DNA of 64,000 bases from Nostoc sp. NMS9 (GCF_017114995.1 NZ_JABXKL010000074.1:124001-188000), one strand, 5' to 3'; shown: positions 44,185 to 53,806, counted from the stretch's first letter. Numbers and translations are program-made. Notes: a model not told the origin generated them from the letters alone.

Positions 44185-45654
44185 GTGAGACTTAAGACTT
44201 TAAATCAACCACTATGTGTTTTATTAATATTTTTGACTAGCCAGATAGGATTTAGTTCTATTGCAAAAGCACAAACCCCAGTTGCACCAACAACTACCAC
44301 AAAATCAATTTGCTCTAGCCAACTGGGAACAGCTATAGATGCTGTAATCAATCGTCCTTTATTTAGTCGGGGGCGCTGGGGAATTTTGATACAACCCCTG
44401 TCAACTGGACAAACTCTTTACAGTCGAGATGCTCAAAAATATTTTACTCCGGCGTCTAACCTCAAATTGCTGACAACAGCAGCTGCGTTGCAAGAATTGG
44501 GTGCTAATTTTCGGATTCGCACCTCTATTTATCAGAATGACAATGGTGTTTTACGTGTTGTCGGAAGAGGAGATCCTAGCTTAAGTGATACTGAACTGCA
44601 AAAATTGGCACAGCAGTTAAAACAGAAAGGTATTACCCAAATTCAGCGGTTGATTGCTGATGATAGTTATATTCAAGGTGATATTGTTAATCCCACCTGG
44701 CAATGGGAAGATGTGCAGTCAAGTGATGGCGTACCAGTCAGCAGCTTTATTCTAAATCAAAATATTTTTAGCTTCAAACTTGTACCACAGGCTGTAGGTA
44801 AATCTTTGCAAGTGGTGTGGATTGATGCTGGCGAAGCAAAACAGTGGCGGATAATTAATCAGTCAGTAACCGTCCCTCAAAATCAACCGAGCTACGTCAA
44901 TGTCACCCGCGAATTATCAGGAACAGTATTACGAATTCAAGGACAACTGACAACGAATTCTGAAGAATCTTTAATAGATTTGCCTGTAGTTGACCCTAAT
45001 TATTACTTCTTACGACGTTTCCGTACTGCCTTAGCAACAGAAAAAATTACTTTGGGACAAACATTAGTAGTAAATGGTGGTGTGAATCAAGGGGAAATAG
45101 CATTTGTAGAGTCGCCACCTTTAGCTGAATTATTAGCAGAAACTAATTTAAATAGTAATAATCTTTATGCTGAAGCATTACTGAGAGCATTAGCTGTGAA
45201 AAAAACCAGACTGAAAAATCAGACTAGTGCTGATGTCGGTTTAGAAGTTGTCAAAGCAAGTTTAACTAAATTGGGGGTCGATCCAGCTAATTACATTTTG
45301 GTCGATGGTTCAGGTTTATCACGTCGTGACTTAGTGACACCAGAAGCTTTTGTACAAACTCTGCGGGGAATGGCAAAAACCCCAACTGCATATATATATC
45401 GTGCATCTTTACCCGTGGCTGGTAAAAGTGGAACTCTGAAAGGCCGCTTTCAAGATACACCTGCTGAGGGCATTGTGCAAGCAAAAACAGGTACGTTAAC
45501 GGGTGTAGTTTCTCTATCTGGATATATGAATGCGCCGAAATATGAGCCGCTAGTTTTTAGTATTATCGTGAATCAGTCGGATCAATCTGCAACAGTAATA
45601 CGGCAGGCAATTGATGAAGTTGTTGTGTTGTTAACACAGTTGCAGCATTGTTAA
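44185..45654 (+). CDS. dacB: D-Ala-D-Ala carboxypeptidase/endopeptidase (PBP4/DacB, S13)
   Basis: A penicillin-binding protein of the S13 family, 489 residues, that trims or cleaves peptidoglycan cross-links in the periplasm. A signal peptide (VLLIFLTSQIGFSSIAKA) is followed by the first catalytic box SNLK in FTPASNLKLL, the SxN box SNN in NLNSNNLYAE, and the KTG box in IVQAKTGTLTGVVS. The large inserted domain between boxes one and two is typical of S13. GTG 44185 is used; a TTG directly before it is possible. The LD-carboxypeptidase gene follows about 30 bp after the stop, so the two probably form a cell-wall operon. Confidence 0.92.
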   Translation: MRLKTLNQPLCVLLIFLTSQIGFSSIAKAQTPVAPTTTTKSICSSQLGTAIDAVINRPLFSRGRWGILIQPLSTGQTLYSRDAQKYFTPASNLKLLTTAAALQELGANFRIRTSIYQNDNGVLRVVGRGDPSLSDTELQKLAQQLKQKGITQIQRLIADDSYIQGDIVNPTWQWEDVQSSDGVPVSSFILNQNIFSFKLVPQAVGKSLQVVWIDAGEAKQWRIINQSVTVPQNQPSYVNVTRELSGTVLRIQGQLTTNSEESLIDLPVVDPNYYFLRRFRTALATEKITLGQTLVVNGGVNQGEIAFVESPPLAELLAETNLNSNNLYAEALLRALAVKKTRLKNQTSADVGLEVVKASLTKLGVDPANYILVDGSGLSRRDLVTPEAFVQTLRGMAKTPTAYIYRASLPVAGKSGTLKGRFQDTPAEGIVQAKTGTLTGVVSLSGYMNAPKYEPLVFSIIVNQSDQSATVIRQAIDEVVVLLTQLQHC

Positions 45655-45683
45655 TATTATACTTTTCACTCCTAACTTGTTTC

Positions 45684-46586
45684 ATGCCAGCCAAAATCTT
45701 ACCACCGCCCCTAAAACCTGGAGACTTACTACGAGTAATTGCCCCTAGTGGTGCTTTGCGAGAATTCGAGGAATTTAAACAGAGTCTAGAAATTTGGCGA
45801 TCGCGTGGTTATCAATTAGAAATCAGTCCCCAGATAGATGACAAATGGGGTTATCTAGCCGGAACAGACGAAAACCGCCGTCAACAGCTAGCAGCAGCAT
45901 GGCAAGATCCTGATTGTCGTGGTATTCTCTGTGCCAGAGGTGGTTTTGGCAGCACCCGCATCTTAGAAAATTGGAATTGGCCAACTTCAGCGCTTCCCAA
46001 GTGGCTTATAGGTTTTTCTGATATCACAGCTTTATTATGGAGCCTTTATATAGCAGGAATTTCCGGCGTTCACGGTCCTGTAATGACAACTTTGGCAGAT
46101 GAGCCAGATTGGTCAATTAAGCGATTATTTGATTGGCTAGAAGGTAGTTCTTTCACCCCTCTCAAAGGTTGCGGTTGGGGTGGTGGTGTGATTAATGGTA
46201 CTTTGCTACCAGGTAATCTGACAGTGGCTACTCACCTTTTGGGTACACCAATCTTGCCACATCTGGATGGTGTAATTCTGGCCTTCGAGGATGTTACCGA
46301 AGCACCTTATCGTATTGACAGGATGTTGACACAGTGGCGTTTGAGCGGTGCTTTATCTCAAGTCTGCGGTATTGCGTTGGGCGGTTTTACTCGTTGTGAA
46401 GCGCCACCAACTATATCTAGTTTTAGTGTAGAAGAAGTATTGCGCGATCGCTTGGGCGATTTGGGGATTCCGATTGTCTCCGATTTGCCTTTTGGCCATG
46501 ATAGTCCCAATGCAGCCTTACCAGTGGGTATAGAGGTAACTTTAGATGGGGATGCAGGAATATTAGCGATCGCGCATCCACATTAA
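45684..46586 (+). CDS. LD-carboxypeptidase (peptidase S66, LdcA/MccF-like)
   Basis: A 300-residue serine peptidase of family S66, which cleaves the L,D bond in tetrapeptide muropeptides during peptidoglycan recycling; some members detoxify microcin C. ATG 45684 begins MPAKILPPPLKPGDLLRVIA. The nucleophile Ser lies in IGFSDITALLW, and the glutamate and histidine in LAFEDVTEAPYRIDRM and PFGHDSPNAALPVG. The N-terminal APSGAL and ARGGFGSTRIL are characteristic. It follows dacB closely. A decayed fragment resembling its 5' part lies near 47540. Confidence 0.9.
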   Translation: MPAKILPPPLKPGDLLRVIAPSGALREFEEFKQSLEIWRSRGYQLEISPQIDDKWGYLAGTDENRRQQLAAAWQDPDCRGILCARGGFGSTRILENWNWPTSALPKWLIGFSDITALLWSLYIAGISGVHGPVMTTLADEPDWSIKRLFDWLEGSSFTPLKGCGWGGGVINGTLLPGNLTVATHLLGTPILPHLDGVILAFEDVTEAPYRIDRMLTQWRLSGALSQVCGIALGGFTRCEAPPTISSFSVEEVLRDRLGDLGIPIVSDLPFGHDSPNAALPVGIEVTLDGDAGILAIAHPH

Positions 46587-46617
46587 GTTAAAATCAGATC
46601 CGCTTAAGGTTAAACAG

Positions 46618-47378
46618 TCATAATCCACTCACAGAATAATGTGCTAAATGCTGTGGTAAATTCCAATTAATTTTCGGATCTGGCTGATGTCTTACTGGCT
46701 CAACATTCCCACGCCAAGCAGCCCCCATAATTTGCATAGTTTGGTAAATGATTGTATTCCAACCCTTTTGCTTTAAGTAATCTAAGCCTTGTGTGACATC
46801 AGGAGAATTTAAATCATGGAATAAAATTAAAGCATCCGCCTCAGCCAATTGTTCGCAGATAATCGTATCATTGAGAGGCGCTGGTGCTTCATGATCGCCA
46901 TCAATAAAAATCAATGACCACTTACATTGTAATTGTTTAGCTAATTCCTCTACCTTTTGTGGGCTATAACCGTCCACTAAATTAACGGAGTCAAGAACAT
47001 TAGCCAGTCGCAAGGAAGTAGTTACACTTTCATTAACATCTTCTTTGGCTAAAACAGGATCAATTACATCTAATTCCACTCCTGCTAATGCCAGATGGCA
47101 GGCAGACCAACCCCGCCAACAACCAATTTCTAAAGCTTTTTTTCCAGCAAATTTGAGTGCTGTATTATATAAAATATGTGCTTCATCTCGATTCAGGAAC
47201 CCTATGAATGGCTCTTATCTATCCACATTGGACGTAAATAAGGCCAATAGGAACTCTTGGGATCTTCAACGATCATATTGGGAAAGGCGGAATCAGGATA
47301 AATTATCTCAAATCCGGGTGAAATATAGTCCCAAGTTGACAATGAGACATTTTTAATAATTTCATTAGTTTCAGTCAT
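46618..47378 (-). pseudogene. Frameshifted SAM-dependent methyltransferase gene
   Basis: From ATG 47378 the minus strand reads MTETNEIIKNVSLSTWDYIS, then PGFEIIYPDSAFPNM and MWIDKSHS, ending in a stop. One frame over, FIGFLNRDEAHILYNTALKF and ALEIGCWRGWSACHLALAGV continue without a break into VELDVIDPVLAKEDV and SLIFIDGDHEAP to the stop at 46618. A single missing base near 47205-47213 (in the codons for S-P-F) would rejoin the two. The motifs match class I methyltransferases of the Methyltransf_24 type. The substrate is unknown. The remaining long frame lacks the glycine motif and is unlikely to function. Confidence 0.75.
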
Positions 47379-47534
47379 ATTTGTTCTTCTCTAAAGAATT
47401 TGTTATCTACGAATTTTGTCAGCTTTACCAACCGAATACAGTACCATATTATGGTTGAATAGTTAATACTGAGAAAAAATCATAGTTTTCAGAATTGATA
47501 CAATCCTCAAAGGAGAATGATCTCACCTCCTTTA

Positions 47535-47632
47535 GGGTAATTCCTTCTAGCGGAGCCTTGTGATAATTTAGAGTACTATACGCACGGGGTGTAAATTTAG
47601 CGATTGCATGGTTATGCTAAGAACCCTTTTTT
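47535..47632 (+). pseudogene. Decayed fragment resembling the LD-carboxypeptidase gene
   Basis: GGGTAATTCCTTCTAGCGGA near 47538 aligns with GAGTAATTGCCCCTAGTGGT near 45736 (the codons for VIAPSG). TAAATTTAGCGATTGCATGG near 47593 aligns with GAAATTTGGCGATCGCGTGG near 45791. The spacing between the two matches is alike in both copies, so this appears to be the eroded 5' part of a second copy. Confidence 0.5.
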
Positions 47633-47667
47633 TCAGTACTAATACCTAATTTTAATTACAATCCATT

Positions 47668-48321
47668 ATGAGTCCAATAAAATTTGACCCAATGCCAGAA
47701 ATATCAGTTGTCATCTGTACTTATGATCGCGCCAAATATTTAGATAATGGCATTAATAGTGTTATCAATCAAACCTTTAAAGATTGGGAACTTATTATAG
47801 TCGATGATGGTAGCCAAGACAAGACCTTTGAAATTGTCAATCCTTATGTCCAGAAATTCTCCAATATTCGATATCTCAAACATCAAAATAAAAAACAATC
47901 CTACGCTAAAAATGCTGGTATTCAGGCATCCTTTGGCAAATATATTACACTTCTCGATAGTGATGATGCTTACAAAGCCAATCATCTAGAATCACGGCTT
48001 GAATATATGAAAAATCATCCAGAAATTGATTTAATTGAAGGTGGATTTGCCAGTGATGAAGAGATTTTTGTAGCGGATTATTTTCAGCCAGGTAAAACAA
48101 TTAATTTGCGAGAATGTGTTTTAGGCCCGACATTTTTCGGCAAGAGAAAAGTATTTTTTGAGTTAGGGGGCTTTGAAAACATCCACTATGGAGAGGATAC
48201 AGATTTTTGGCATCGGGCAGCAAAAACTTTTAAAACGCAAAAAGTCACTGTCCCAGAAACATATCTTTACACAAGAGCGGAAACCAGTGTTACCAAAAGT
48301 GTTTTAGAAGAGTATTCATAA
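47668..48321 (+). CDS. Glycosyltransferase family 2 protein
   Basis: A 217-residue GT-A fold glycosyltransferase. The N-terminal ISVVICTYDRAKYLDNGINS and IIVDDGSQDKT bind the nucleotide sugar, and LLDSDDAY is the DxD-like metal site. EDTDFWHRAA near 187-196 supplies the catalytic-base region. It is short but complete for a small GT2. The next gene is a GT-B glycosyltransferase on the same strand, so both may build an exopolysaccharide or glycolipid. Acceptor and donor are unknown. Confidence 0.88.
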   Translation: MSPIKFDPMPEISVVICTYDRAKYLDNGINSVINQTFKDWELIIVDDGSQDKTFEIVNPYVQKFSNIRYLKHQNKKQSYAKNAGIQASFGKYITLLDSDDAYKANHLESRLEYMKNHPEIDLIEGGFASDEEIFVADYFQPGKTINLRECVLGPTFFGKRKVFFELGGFENIHYGEDTDFWHRAAKTFKTQKVTVPETYLYTRAETSVTKSVLEEYS

Positions 48322-48456
48322 AATCAGGCAAATAGAGAAGATAAGTCAGAAGTTGCTGCTTCACTCCCCTGCTGACTGTATAATTATTTCTATCATTCTG
48401 TACTACTAAATTTGAGTTTGTCTATTTTGCTAAAGTGAGTGAAATCTAACTGTAGT

Positions 48457-49629
48457 ATGCATATTTGTCATATAGTTTTGAATAACCTTGGTGGAGCGCC
48501 AAAAGTAGCGGATTCGCTAATTTCTTCTCAGGTCAAAGCTGGCTATAAAGTCTCTACCGTGGTACTTACTATTTTAGATCCACGATGGAAGGTATCTTTT
48601 AAGGCAGCCCAAATAGTCATTGTGATGAAAATTGCAGGTACTTTATTTTATATTGGCAGAGCGATACATCAAATATGGGTAGCAATCCAATTAAATAGGA
48701 TTATTGCTGAACAGAAACCAGATATTATTATTTGTCATAGTGCATTTATCACTAAACTATTTTATTTATCTCAGTTTATCCCTGGAAGTTTATCTATTCC
48801 ATATATTAGTTATATCCATAGCGATTATATTTCTGAATCACAGACTGAACGCACAACAAACCCTATCAGTGAATTGATTAATAACATATCTATAAGTATT
48901 ACTAGCCGGATTGATTTGCAGGCTCTTCAGCAATCTAACGGACTAGTTTTTGTATGCAAAGCTCTTTATCAAAGATTTGCAAATATTGGCTTTAAGCACC
49001 GTCGAATAGTGATATCTTACAATCCAGCTATAGATGATATAAATAACCAACCTCTTCATCCTATAGCCAAATCTTGGTTTGACAATTCGCAGTTGATTGC
49101 CTTTGTATGTGCTTCTAGATTTCACCATCAAAAAGACCATAAAACCTTACTCAAGGCATTTGCTAAAGTTAGTGAAAATCACTTAAATATTCGGCTGATT
49201 TTGCTAGGAGACGGGGAATTAGAGACAGAATTAAAAGCTCTGGCAACTTCTTTAGCTATTAATAATATTGTCCTCTTTGCTGGTTTTGTAAGTAATCCTA
49301 GAGCTTACTTCTCACAATCTAGAGTGGTTATACTTGCTTCTCATTTTGAAGGCTTACCACTGGTTCTTGTTGAAGCTGTAGCCAGTGGAGTAACATTTAT
49401 TGCTAGTGATTGTCCAGTTGGCCCTCGTGATATTTTTGAAGTACTGAAATGTGGAACGATACTGCCACCAAGCGATGTTGATGCATTAGCAGAAGCTATC
49501 ATTGACCATGTAAAAACTCCTCAGCAGAAGATTGATCGCTCTGAGCAAATTACACAATTCTTTAGTGAAACTAGCTGTGCCAACCAGTTAGAAAGTTTAA
49601 TTGAGCAAGTTGTTTCTCAATCGGTGTAA
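48457..49629 (+). CDS. Glycosyltransferase family 4 (GT-B) protein
   Basis: A 390-residue GT-B glycosyltransferase. ATG 48457 begins MHICHIVLNNLGGAPKVADS, with the Gly-rich loop expected at the acceptor domain. The donor-binding half has LIAFVCASRFHHQKDHKTLL, LILLGDGELETEL, VLFAGFVSNPRAYFSQS and the EX7E segment in LASHFEGLPLVLVEAVASG. No signal peptide is present, so it is cytosolic or membrane-associated. It follows a GT2 gene by 135 bp. The sugar product is not deducible. Confidence 0.88.
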   Translation: MHICHIVLNNLGGAPKVADSLISSQVKAGYKVSTVVLTILDPRWKVSFKAAQIVIVMKIAGTLFYIGRAIHQIWVAIQLNRIIAEQKPDIIICHSAFITKLFYLSQFIPGSLSIPYISYIHSDYISESQTERTTNPISELINNISISITSRIDLQALQQSNGLVFVCKALYQRFANIGFKHRRIVISYNPAIDDINNQPLHPIAKSWFDNSQLIAFVCASRFHHQKDHKTLLKAFAKVSENHLNIRLILLGDGELETELKALATSLAINNIVLFAGFVSNPRAYFSQSRVVILASHFEGLPLVLVEAVASGVTFIASDCPVGPRDIFEVLKCGTILPPSDVDALAEAIIDHVKTPQQKIDRSEQITQFFSETSCANQLESLIEQVVSQSV

Positions 49630-49681
49630 TTAATTAGGAATAATGTGCTAAATGGACTATCTTTATATCTAAAAAGTTTGT

Positions 49682-51001
49682 ATGAATATTAATTTTCTAA
49701 CTTCTAAAATTAGATATTTTTGGTGTTTATTGACAAATTCTGCTGGTCAGCTTTCAATTTTAGGAATTATTCTGAGTTTGTCTCTGATATTTTTATCTAG
49801 TTGTCAGGGAATTAGACAAAAGGACGACGGGGTAATTCATCTGACACTTTGGCAAGCTATTAATCCACCTTCACATCGAGAGATTTTTGAAAAATTAGTA
49901 GATAAATTTAATCAAACTCATCCTGATATTCAGGTTGAGTCTATGTTTGAACCGGAACCCAATTTACCAAAAATATTAACATCAGTTGTTGCTAATGTGC
50001 CCCCAGATATCCTGTCATTCCACCCTGAATATACAGGTCAATTTGTGGAATTAGGGGCACTTCGACCTTTAGAAGATTGGTTGGACAAATTGCCCATCAA
50101 GTCAGACATTAGACCTAACTTATTAGAAGAAATGCAGTTAGATGGTCATATTTGGTCAGTGCCAATGCACACCAGTAATATTGGAATTTTTTACCGACCT
50201 AAACTTTTTAAAGCTGCGGGAATTACAGAAATACCCAAAACCTGGGAGGAGTTGAGACAAGTTGCCAAAAAATTAACTATAGACCGCAATCGGGATGGCC
50301 GCCCCGAACAGTATGGTATGTTACTGCCTTTAGGAAAAGGTGGATGGACTGTGGTTAGTTGGTTGCCGTTTTTATATAGTGCTGATGGCGAGATAGTAAC
50401 CAATAATCGCCCGAATTTAACGAATGCAGGTGCGATCGCGGCCTTAAAATTTTGGCAAGACTTGATCGAAGATGGTTCAGTAATGCTTTCTGCCCCAGAA
50501 CGAGGTTATGAAGAGGAAGCTTTTCTTACAGGTCGTGTTGCAATGCAAATTACAGGCCCTTGGACGTTAATCATGAAATCTGAGGTCGATCATCAGGTAT
50601 TACCCATACCAGCAGGTGTCAAAGCTGCTACAGTCACAGGTACTGGAAATTTTTTTGTGATGAAGACTACACCAGCAAGAGAGCAAGCAGCATTCAAATT
50701 TTTAGAGTATGTTTTGAGCGAGGAATTCCAAACAGCATGGAGTATGGGGACGGGTTTTTTGCCAGTTACCCTCACATCAGCTCAAAGCAAAGCTTATCAG
50801 CAATTCATCAATGAAAAACCAGTGTTAAAAGTGTTTTTTGACCAATTACCTGTGGCACATTCTCAACCAACTATTGCTGGATATAGTCGTCTTTCTGACA
50901 GTCTTGGTCGAGCTATAGAAGCGACAGTACTAGGAGAGTCTGCTGAAAAAGCCCTCAAGAAAGCACAAGAGCGTTTAGATTTGATTTGGGATGACAAATA
51001 A
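49682..51001 (+). CDS. ABC transporter solute-binding lipoprotein (family 1)
   Basis: A 439-residue extracellular solute-binding protein, family 1, of the kind that captures sugars or glycerol derivatives. The lipobox LSSC places the lipidated Cys at 41, after a long N-terminal segment. The fold is seen in LTLWQAINPPSHREIFEKLV, FNQTHPDIQVESMF, VPMHTSNIGIFYRP, IPKTWEELRQVAKKL and GRVAMQITGPWTLIM. No permease or ATPase gene lies nearby, so it must pair with components elsewhere. The ligand is not deducible. Confidence 0.88.
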   Translation: MNINFLTSKIRYFWCLLTNSAGQLSILGIILSLSLIFLSSCQGIRQKDDGVIHLTLWQAINPPSHREIFEKLVDKFNQTHPDIQVESMFEPEPNLPKILTSVVANVPPDILSFHPEYTGQFVELGALRPLEDWLDKLPIKSDIRPNLLEEMQLDGHIWSVPMHTSNIGIFYRPKLFKAAGITEIPKTWEELRQVAKKLTIDRNRDGRPEQYGMLLPLGKGGWTVVSWLPFLYSADGEIVTNNRPNLTNAGAIAALKFWQDLIEDGSVMLSAPERGYEEEAFLTGRVAMQITGPWTLIMKSEVDHQVLPIPAGVKAATVTGTGNFFVMKTTPAREQAAFKFLEYVLSEEFQTAWSMGTGFLPVTLTSAQSKAYQQFINEKPVLKVFFDQLPVAHSQPTIAGYSRLSDSLGRAIEATVLGESAEKALKKAQERLDLIWDDK

Positions 51002-51039
51002 ATTAGAACTAGTAGTTCATGTAAAATAAATTACTGTAA

Positions 51040-51663
51040 TTAACTACTAGCATTGGTAAGAATTCCTACAAGTACTCGCACTAATTCTTCCAAACCTTCT
51101 GGAACGCGATAAAGTTTGATATCTTGCATGACCCGTTTATCTTGCCGATAAAATATTCCAAATCGCCAATCTTCTCCATTTGTTACAGCACCATACAAAG
51201 TTGGTGTTTGCGAATCTGTCCATTGGTCGAGTGCTATCAATTCAATTGCAAGTTGAGTAAACCCCCGGCTTAAATCGGATTGCTTGGCTTCAACTACTAA
51301 CAGTGAATTGGAAGATGAAATATAGTAATCAAAACTTCCTTTGAGTTGTTCGCTAACATTAATGGGGTACTCAATGTTTAGTTGAGTTTGCGTTTGGTCG
51401 CAAATTTCCAACAAAATAGGAGCAATTAAAACTTCACGTTTTGCAGCTTCACTGATAGGATTTACGTGCATGATATTGCGCCGTAAGTAACGCTGTAAAA
51501 ACTCTAAATAGTCAATTATACCTGAATATTGTGGTAGTTGTAGCGATGCGCGTTCGTAACTACATCCCAGTTCCGCCAAGATATCTGCTGGGGCATAAGG
51601 TAATTCAAAATACTTACTAAATGTATAACTTTGACCAAGTTGGAGAATGCGCGGGCGAGTCAT
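51040..51663 (-). CDS. PD-(D/E)XK nuclease-fold protein, function unknown
   Basis: A 207-residue cyanobacterial protein. Residues about 115-150 read GSFDYYISSSNSLLVVEAKQ followed by SDLSRGFTQLAIELIALDQW. The Asp, then E-A-K and a following helix with Gln, is the PD-(D/E)XK nuclease signature. The N-terminal half (ILQLGQSYTFSKYFELPYAP, LPQYSGIIDYLEFLQRYL) is helical. No toxin partner, methylase or helicase is adjacent. Many such proteins in cyanobacteria are annotated only as hypothetical or restriction-endonuclease-like, and nuclease activity here is inference. Confidence 0.72.
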   Translation of the reverse strand: MTRPRILQLGQSYTFSKYFELPYAPADILAELGCSYERASLQLPQYSGIIDYLEFLQRYLRRNIMHVNPISEAAKREVLIAPILLEICDQTQTQLNIEYPINVSEQLKGSFDYYISSSNSLLVVEAKQSDLSRGFTQLAIELIALDQWTDSQTPTLYGAVTNGEDWRFGIFYRQDKRVMQDIKLYRVPEGLEELVRVLVGILTNASS

Positions 51664-51696
51664 AAATATTAAGGTTGTGGAATATATCGATAAAAG

Positions 51697-52434
51697 TTAG
51701 GAAGAGACTCCAGTTTTGGGATGTAAATTTCTTTTTAATCTACACAAACCAATTGCTGGTATGGCTCCTAAAATAGCTGCTGTAAGTCCTTGTCCACTCC
51801 AATATAGTATGGGAGTACGGTAGGTTTCTGGAATAAAATTTTGCATAATAAAAAGTAACCAAACCAAAATAGTGATCCAGAAGAAAGAGATTGAGGGTAA
51901 AAAATTCCACCACCAAATGCCTGCTGTATATCGCCTCAATACCAGCCATTGGCAAATCCCTAGCCAAATTCCAGAAATTATATATGCGATCGCAGACAAA
52001 AATCCAAAAATCAAAGTATCTTCAGAAGATGATGAGGCAATGGTTGAAATGTAGTTAATCCAGGCTGTAGAAACACCATTGGCAATCAGCCAACCTACAC
52101 TAGTAGCAAATAGCCACTGCCAACCCGGTAAATATCGGTAAAGCACAAAAGCTTGGTCAGCAGCGAAAATCACGGCAAATACAACGTTACTAAGACTTCT
52201 AACCAAAATGCTCCATGTTTGTGGTTGGATAACAACGCTAGGTGAGAGAATTTGGAGAATAATTTTCTCTAAAGCGATACTGGCAACGCCACCCACAACC
52301 CATCCGATGAGGGTCATTAAGGTAAACTGAATAAAGAACCTCTGTCGCTGCGATCGCGGAATCAAAAACTTTCCTAGATTAGGCTTGTTATTAGTAGATG
52401 CAAGATGATCGGGATTATTAGAGTCAGTTTGCAT
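51697..52434 (-). CDS. Multi-pass membrane protein of unknown function
   Basis: A 245-residue protein with about six membrane segments, including FTLMTLIGWVVGGVASIALE, LFATSVGWLIANGVSTAWI, FGFLSAIAYIISGIWLGICQ, FFWITILVWLLFIMQNFI and GLTAAILGAIPAIGLC. The repeated GW-xxG and WLVLRRY patterns resemble cyanobacterial proteins with internally duplicated helix pairs. The N-terminus (about 45 residues) is polar and cytosolic. It follows the nuclease-fold gene upstream on the same strand, with a 33-bp gap, and they may be co-transcribed. No function is known to me. Confidence 0.7.
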   Translation of the reverse strand: MQTDSNNPDHLASTNNKPNLGKFLIPRSQRQRFFIQFTLMTLIGWVVGGVASIALEKIILQILSPSVVIQPQTWSILVRSLSNVVFAVIFAADQAFVLYRYLPGWQWLFATSVGWLIANGVSTAWINYISTIASSSSEDTLIFGFLSAIAYIISGIWLGICQWLVLRRYTAGIWWWNFLPSISFFWITILVWLLFIMQNFIPETYRTPILYWSGQGLTAAILGAIPAIGLCRLKRNLHPKTGVSS

Positions 52435-53086
52435 AACAAGTTAGGGGAGTGAGGGAATAGTGAGATCACGGAGATAGGGGAGCAGAGGGAGAATAACTAA
52501 TGCCCAATGCCCAATCCTCAATTAAATATTGATTCTTGTTTTACCCTATTTCTCAATCACCAGTCCCTATTTTCTATTCCCCACTCACCACTCGTCACTT
52601 CCCCAAGGCGAGAATATTATGTCAATAATAACAGTCTATTCTCAATAGAATTTCATTAACCTATTCTTCTTGCTAAAGATTTAGGAGTAGCCCATCCTAG
52701 ACATCGCTTTGAGTCTGGGAAACTAAATCAAACTATAAATGGTGATTTTTGGTTGGTTCTTAACCTTGGTTGCGATCAAGAGTAATTTAGATGCGTTTGT
52801 TCTGCCCACTACAATTGCACAATAACCTTCACTTAATCTTTAAAGAAATTTTAGTATATACACCGTATCTTTTGCGAGTTATAAAAATCAAAATAGGATT
52901 ACAAAGCATCAAGATAAACTTACATCTTCGAGCTTGTTTTACCCAACAACAGTCAGATATAAAGACCTAACAATCTTTGTGATTTTCTTCTAATTTGTTG
53001 GAGTAATGAAACCAGCTTTTCATAGCTAGGTTTCAAGAAAAGTTCAGTCTTAATTCTCTTTGTGTTCTTCAAGCTCTATTACTAGA
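52435..53086. other. Intergenic region with short repeats only
   Basis: The 652-bp gap holds AATGCCCAATGCCCAATCC, a heptamer tandem repeat, near 52499. CCCCACTCACCACTCGTCAC lies near 52579. The remainder is AT-rich and should include the promoter of the PEP-CTERM gene. I see no coding frame. Confidence 0.4.
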
Positions 53087-53773
53087 ATGCTGCAAAAATT
53101 ATCATTGGCTTTAATCGGAACAACTATTGCGATCGTGAGTGCAAATCCAGCTAGTGCTGTGACTATGCAAGTCAACAGTGGCCCGTTTTCTAGCTACGCT
53201 GATGCCAAAACTGTCACCTTTGACGATGGCACAGCAAACGATCCTAATGGATTTGTTACTTATTCTAATATTACTTCTAACATTGTTCAAGGTAGCGTAT
53301 CTGGTCAATACGCCTCACCTTATGGGGATAACACCAAATATCTAACAATTTCTCCATCAGGTAGTAATGTTGCAGGTGACAGTGGTTTTGTTAATATTAA
53401 CTTCAAAGAAGCTGTTAATTACTTCGGTTTTTATGCAGGCTCATTGGATAGTTACAACTTTGTTGACATTTACAAAGGCAATCAGTTGTTAAAGAGTTTT
53501 AGTGGTGCAGATGTGCCAACTGCTATAGCTGATGGTAGTTGGACTAGCTCTCAAGCTAATATGTTTGTCAATCTTGTAGCTGATACAGGAGAAACATTTG
53601 ACCGAGTTGTGATGCGCTCAAATGGTATTGCCTTTGAAACAGATAACCACGCCTATAGACTAGCCGAGAGCGTTCCCGAACCTAGTGCGATGTTAGGTGT
53701 GTTAGCAATAGGTGCTTGTGGTATGACTTCACTTTTCAAACGCTCACAACATAAAGCGACAGTGAAAGGATAA
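53087..53773 (+). CDS. PEP-CTERM sorting domain protein
   Basis: A 228-residue exported protein. ATG 53087 starts MLQKLSLALIGTTIAIVSAN with a signal peptide cleaved near ASA. The middle is a beta-rich domain (FVNINFKEAVNYFGFYAGSL, VDIYKGNQLLKSFSG) with a carbohydrate-binding-like look. The C-terminus carries VPEPSAMLGVLAIGACG then SLFKRSQHK, a PEP-CTERM tripartite signal. Such proteins are processed by an exosortase and displayed or secreted with extracellular polymer. A strong hairpin follows the gene. Confidence 0.85.
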   Translation: MLQKLSLALIGTTIAIVSANPASAVTMQVNSGPFSSYADAKTVTFDDGTANDPNGFVTYSNITSNIVQGSVSGQYASPYGDNTKYLTISPSGSNVAGDSGFVNINFKEAVNYFGFYAGSLDSYNFVDIYKGNQLLKSFSGADVPTAIADGSWTSSQANMFVNLVADTGETFDRVVMRSNGIAFETDNHAYRLAESVPEPSAMLGVLAIGACGMTSLFKRSQHKATVKG

Positions 53774-53806
53774 ATTGATCGCGATACCGATTGAAAACCC
53801 TTAAGG

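Noticed and set aside
47045..47356. 103-codon + strand frame between the LD-carboxypeptidase and glycosyltransferase genes
   Set aside because: The minus strand here encodes recognisable methyltransferase sequence, merely frameshifted.
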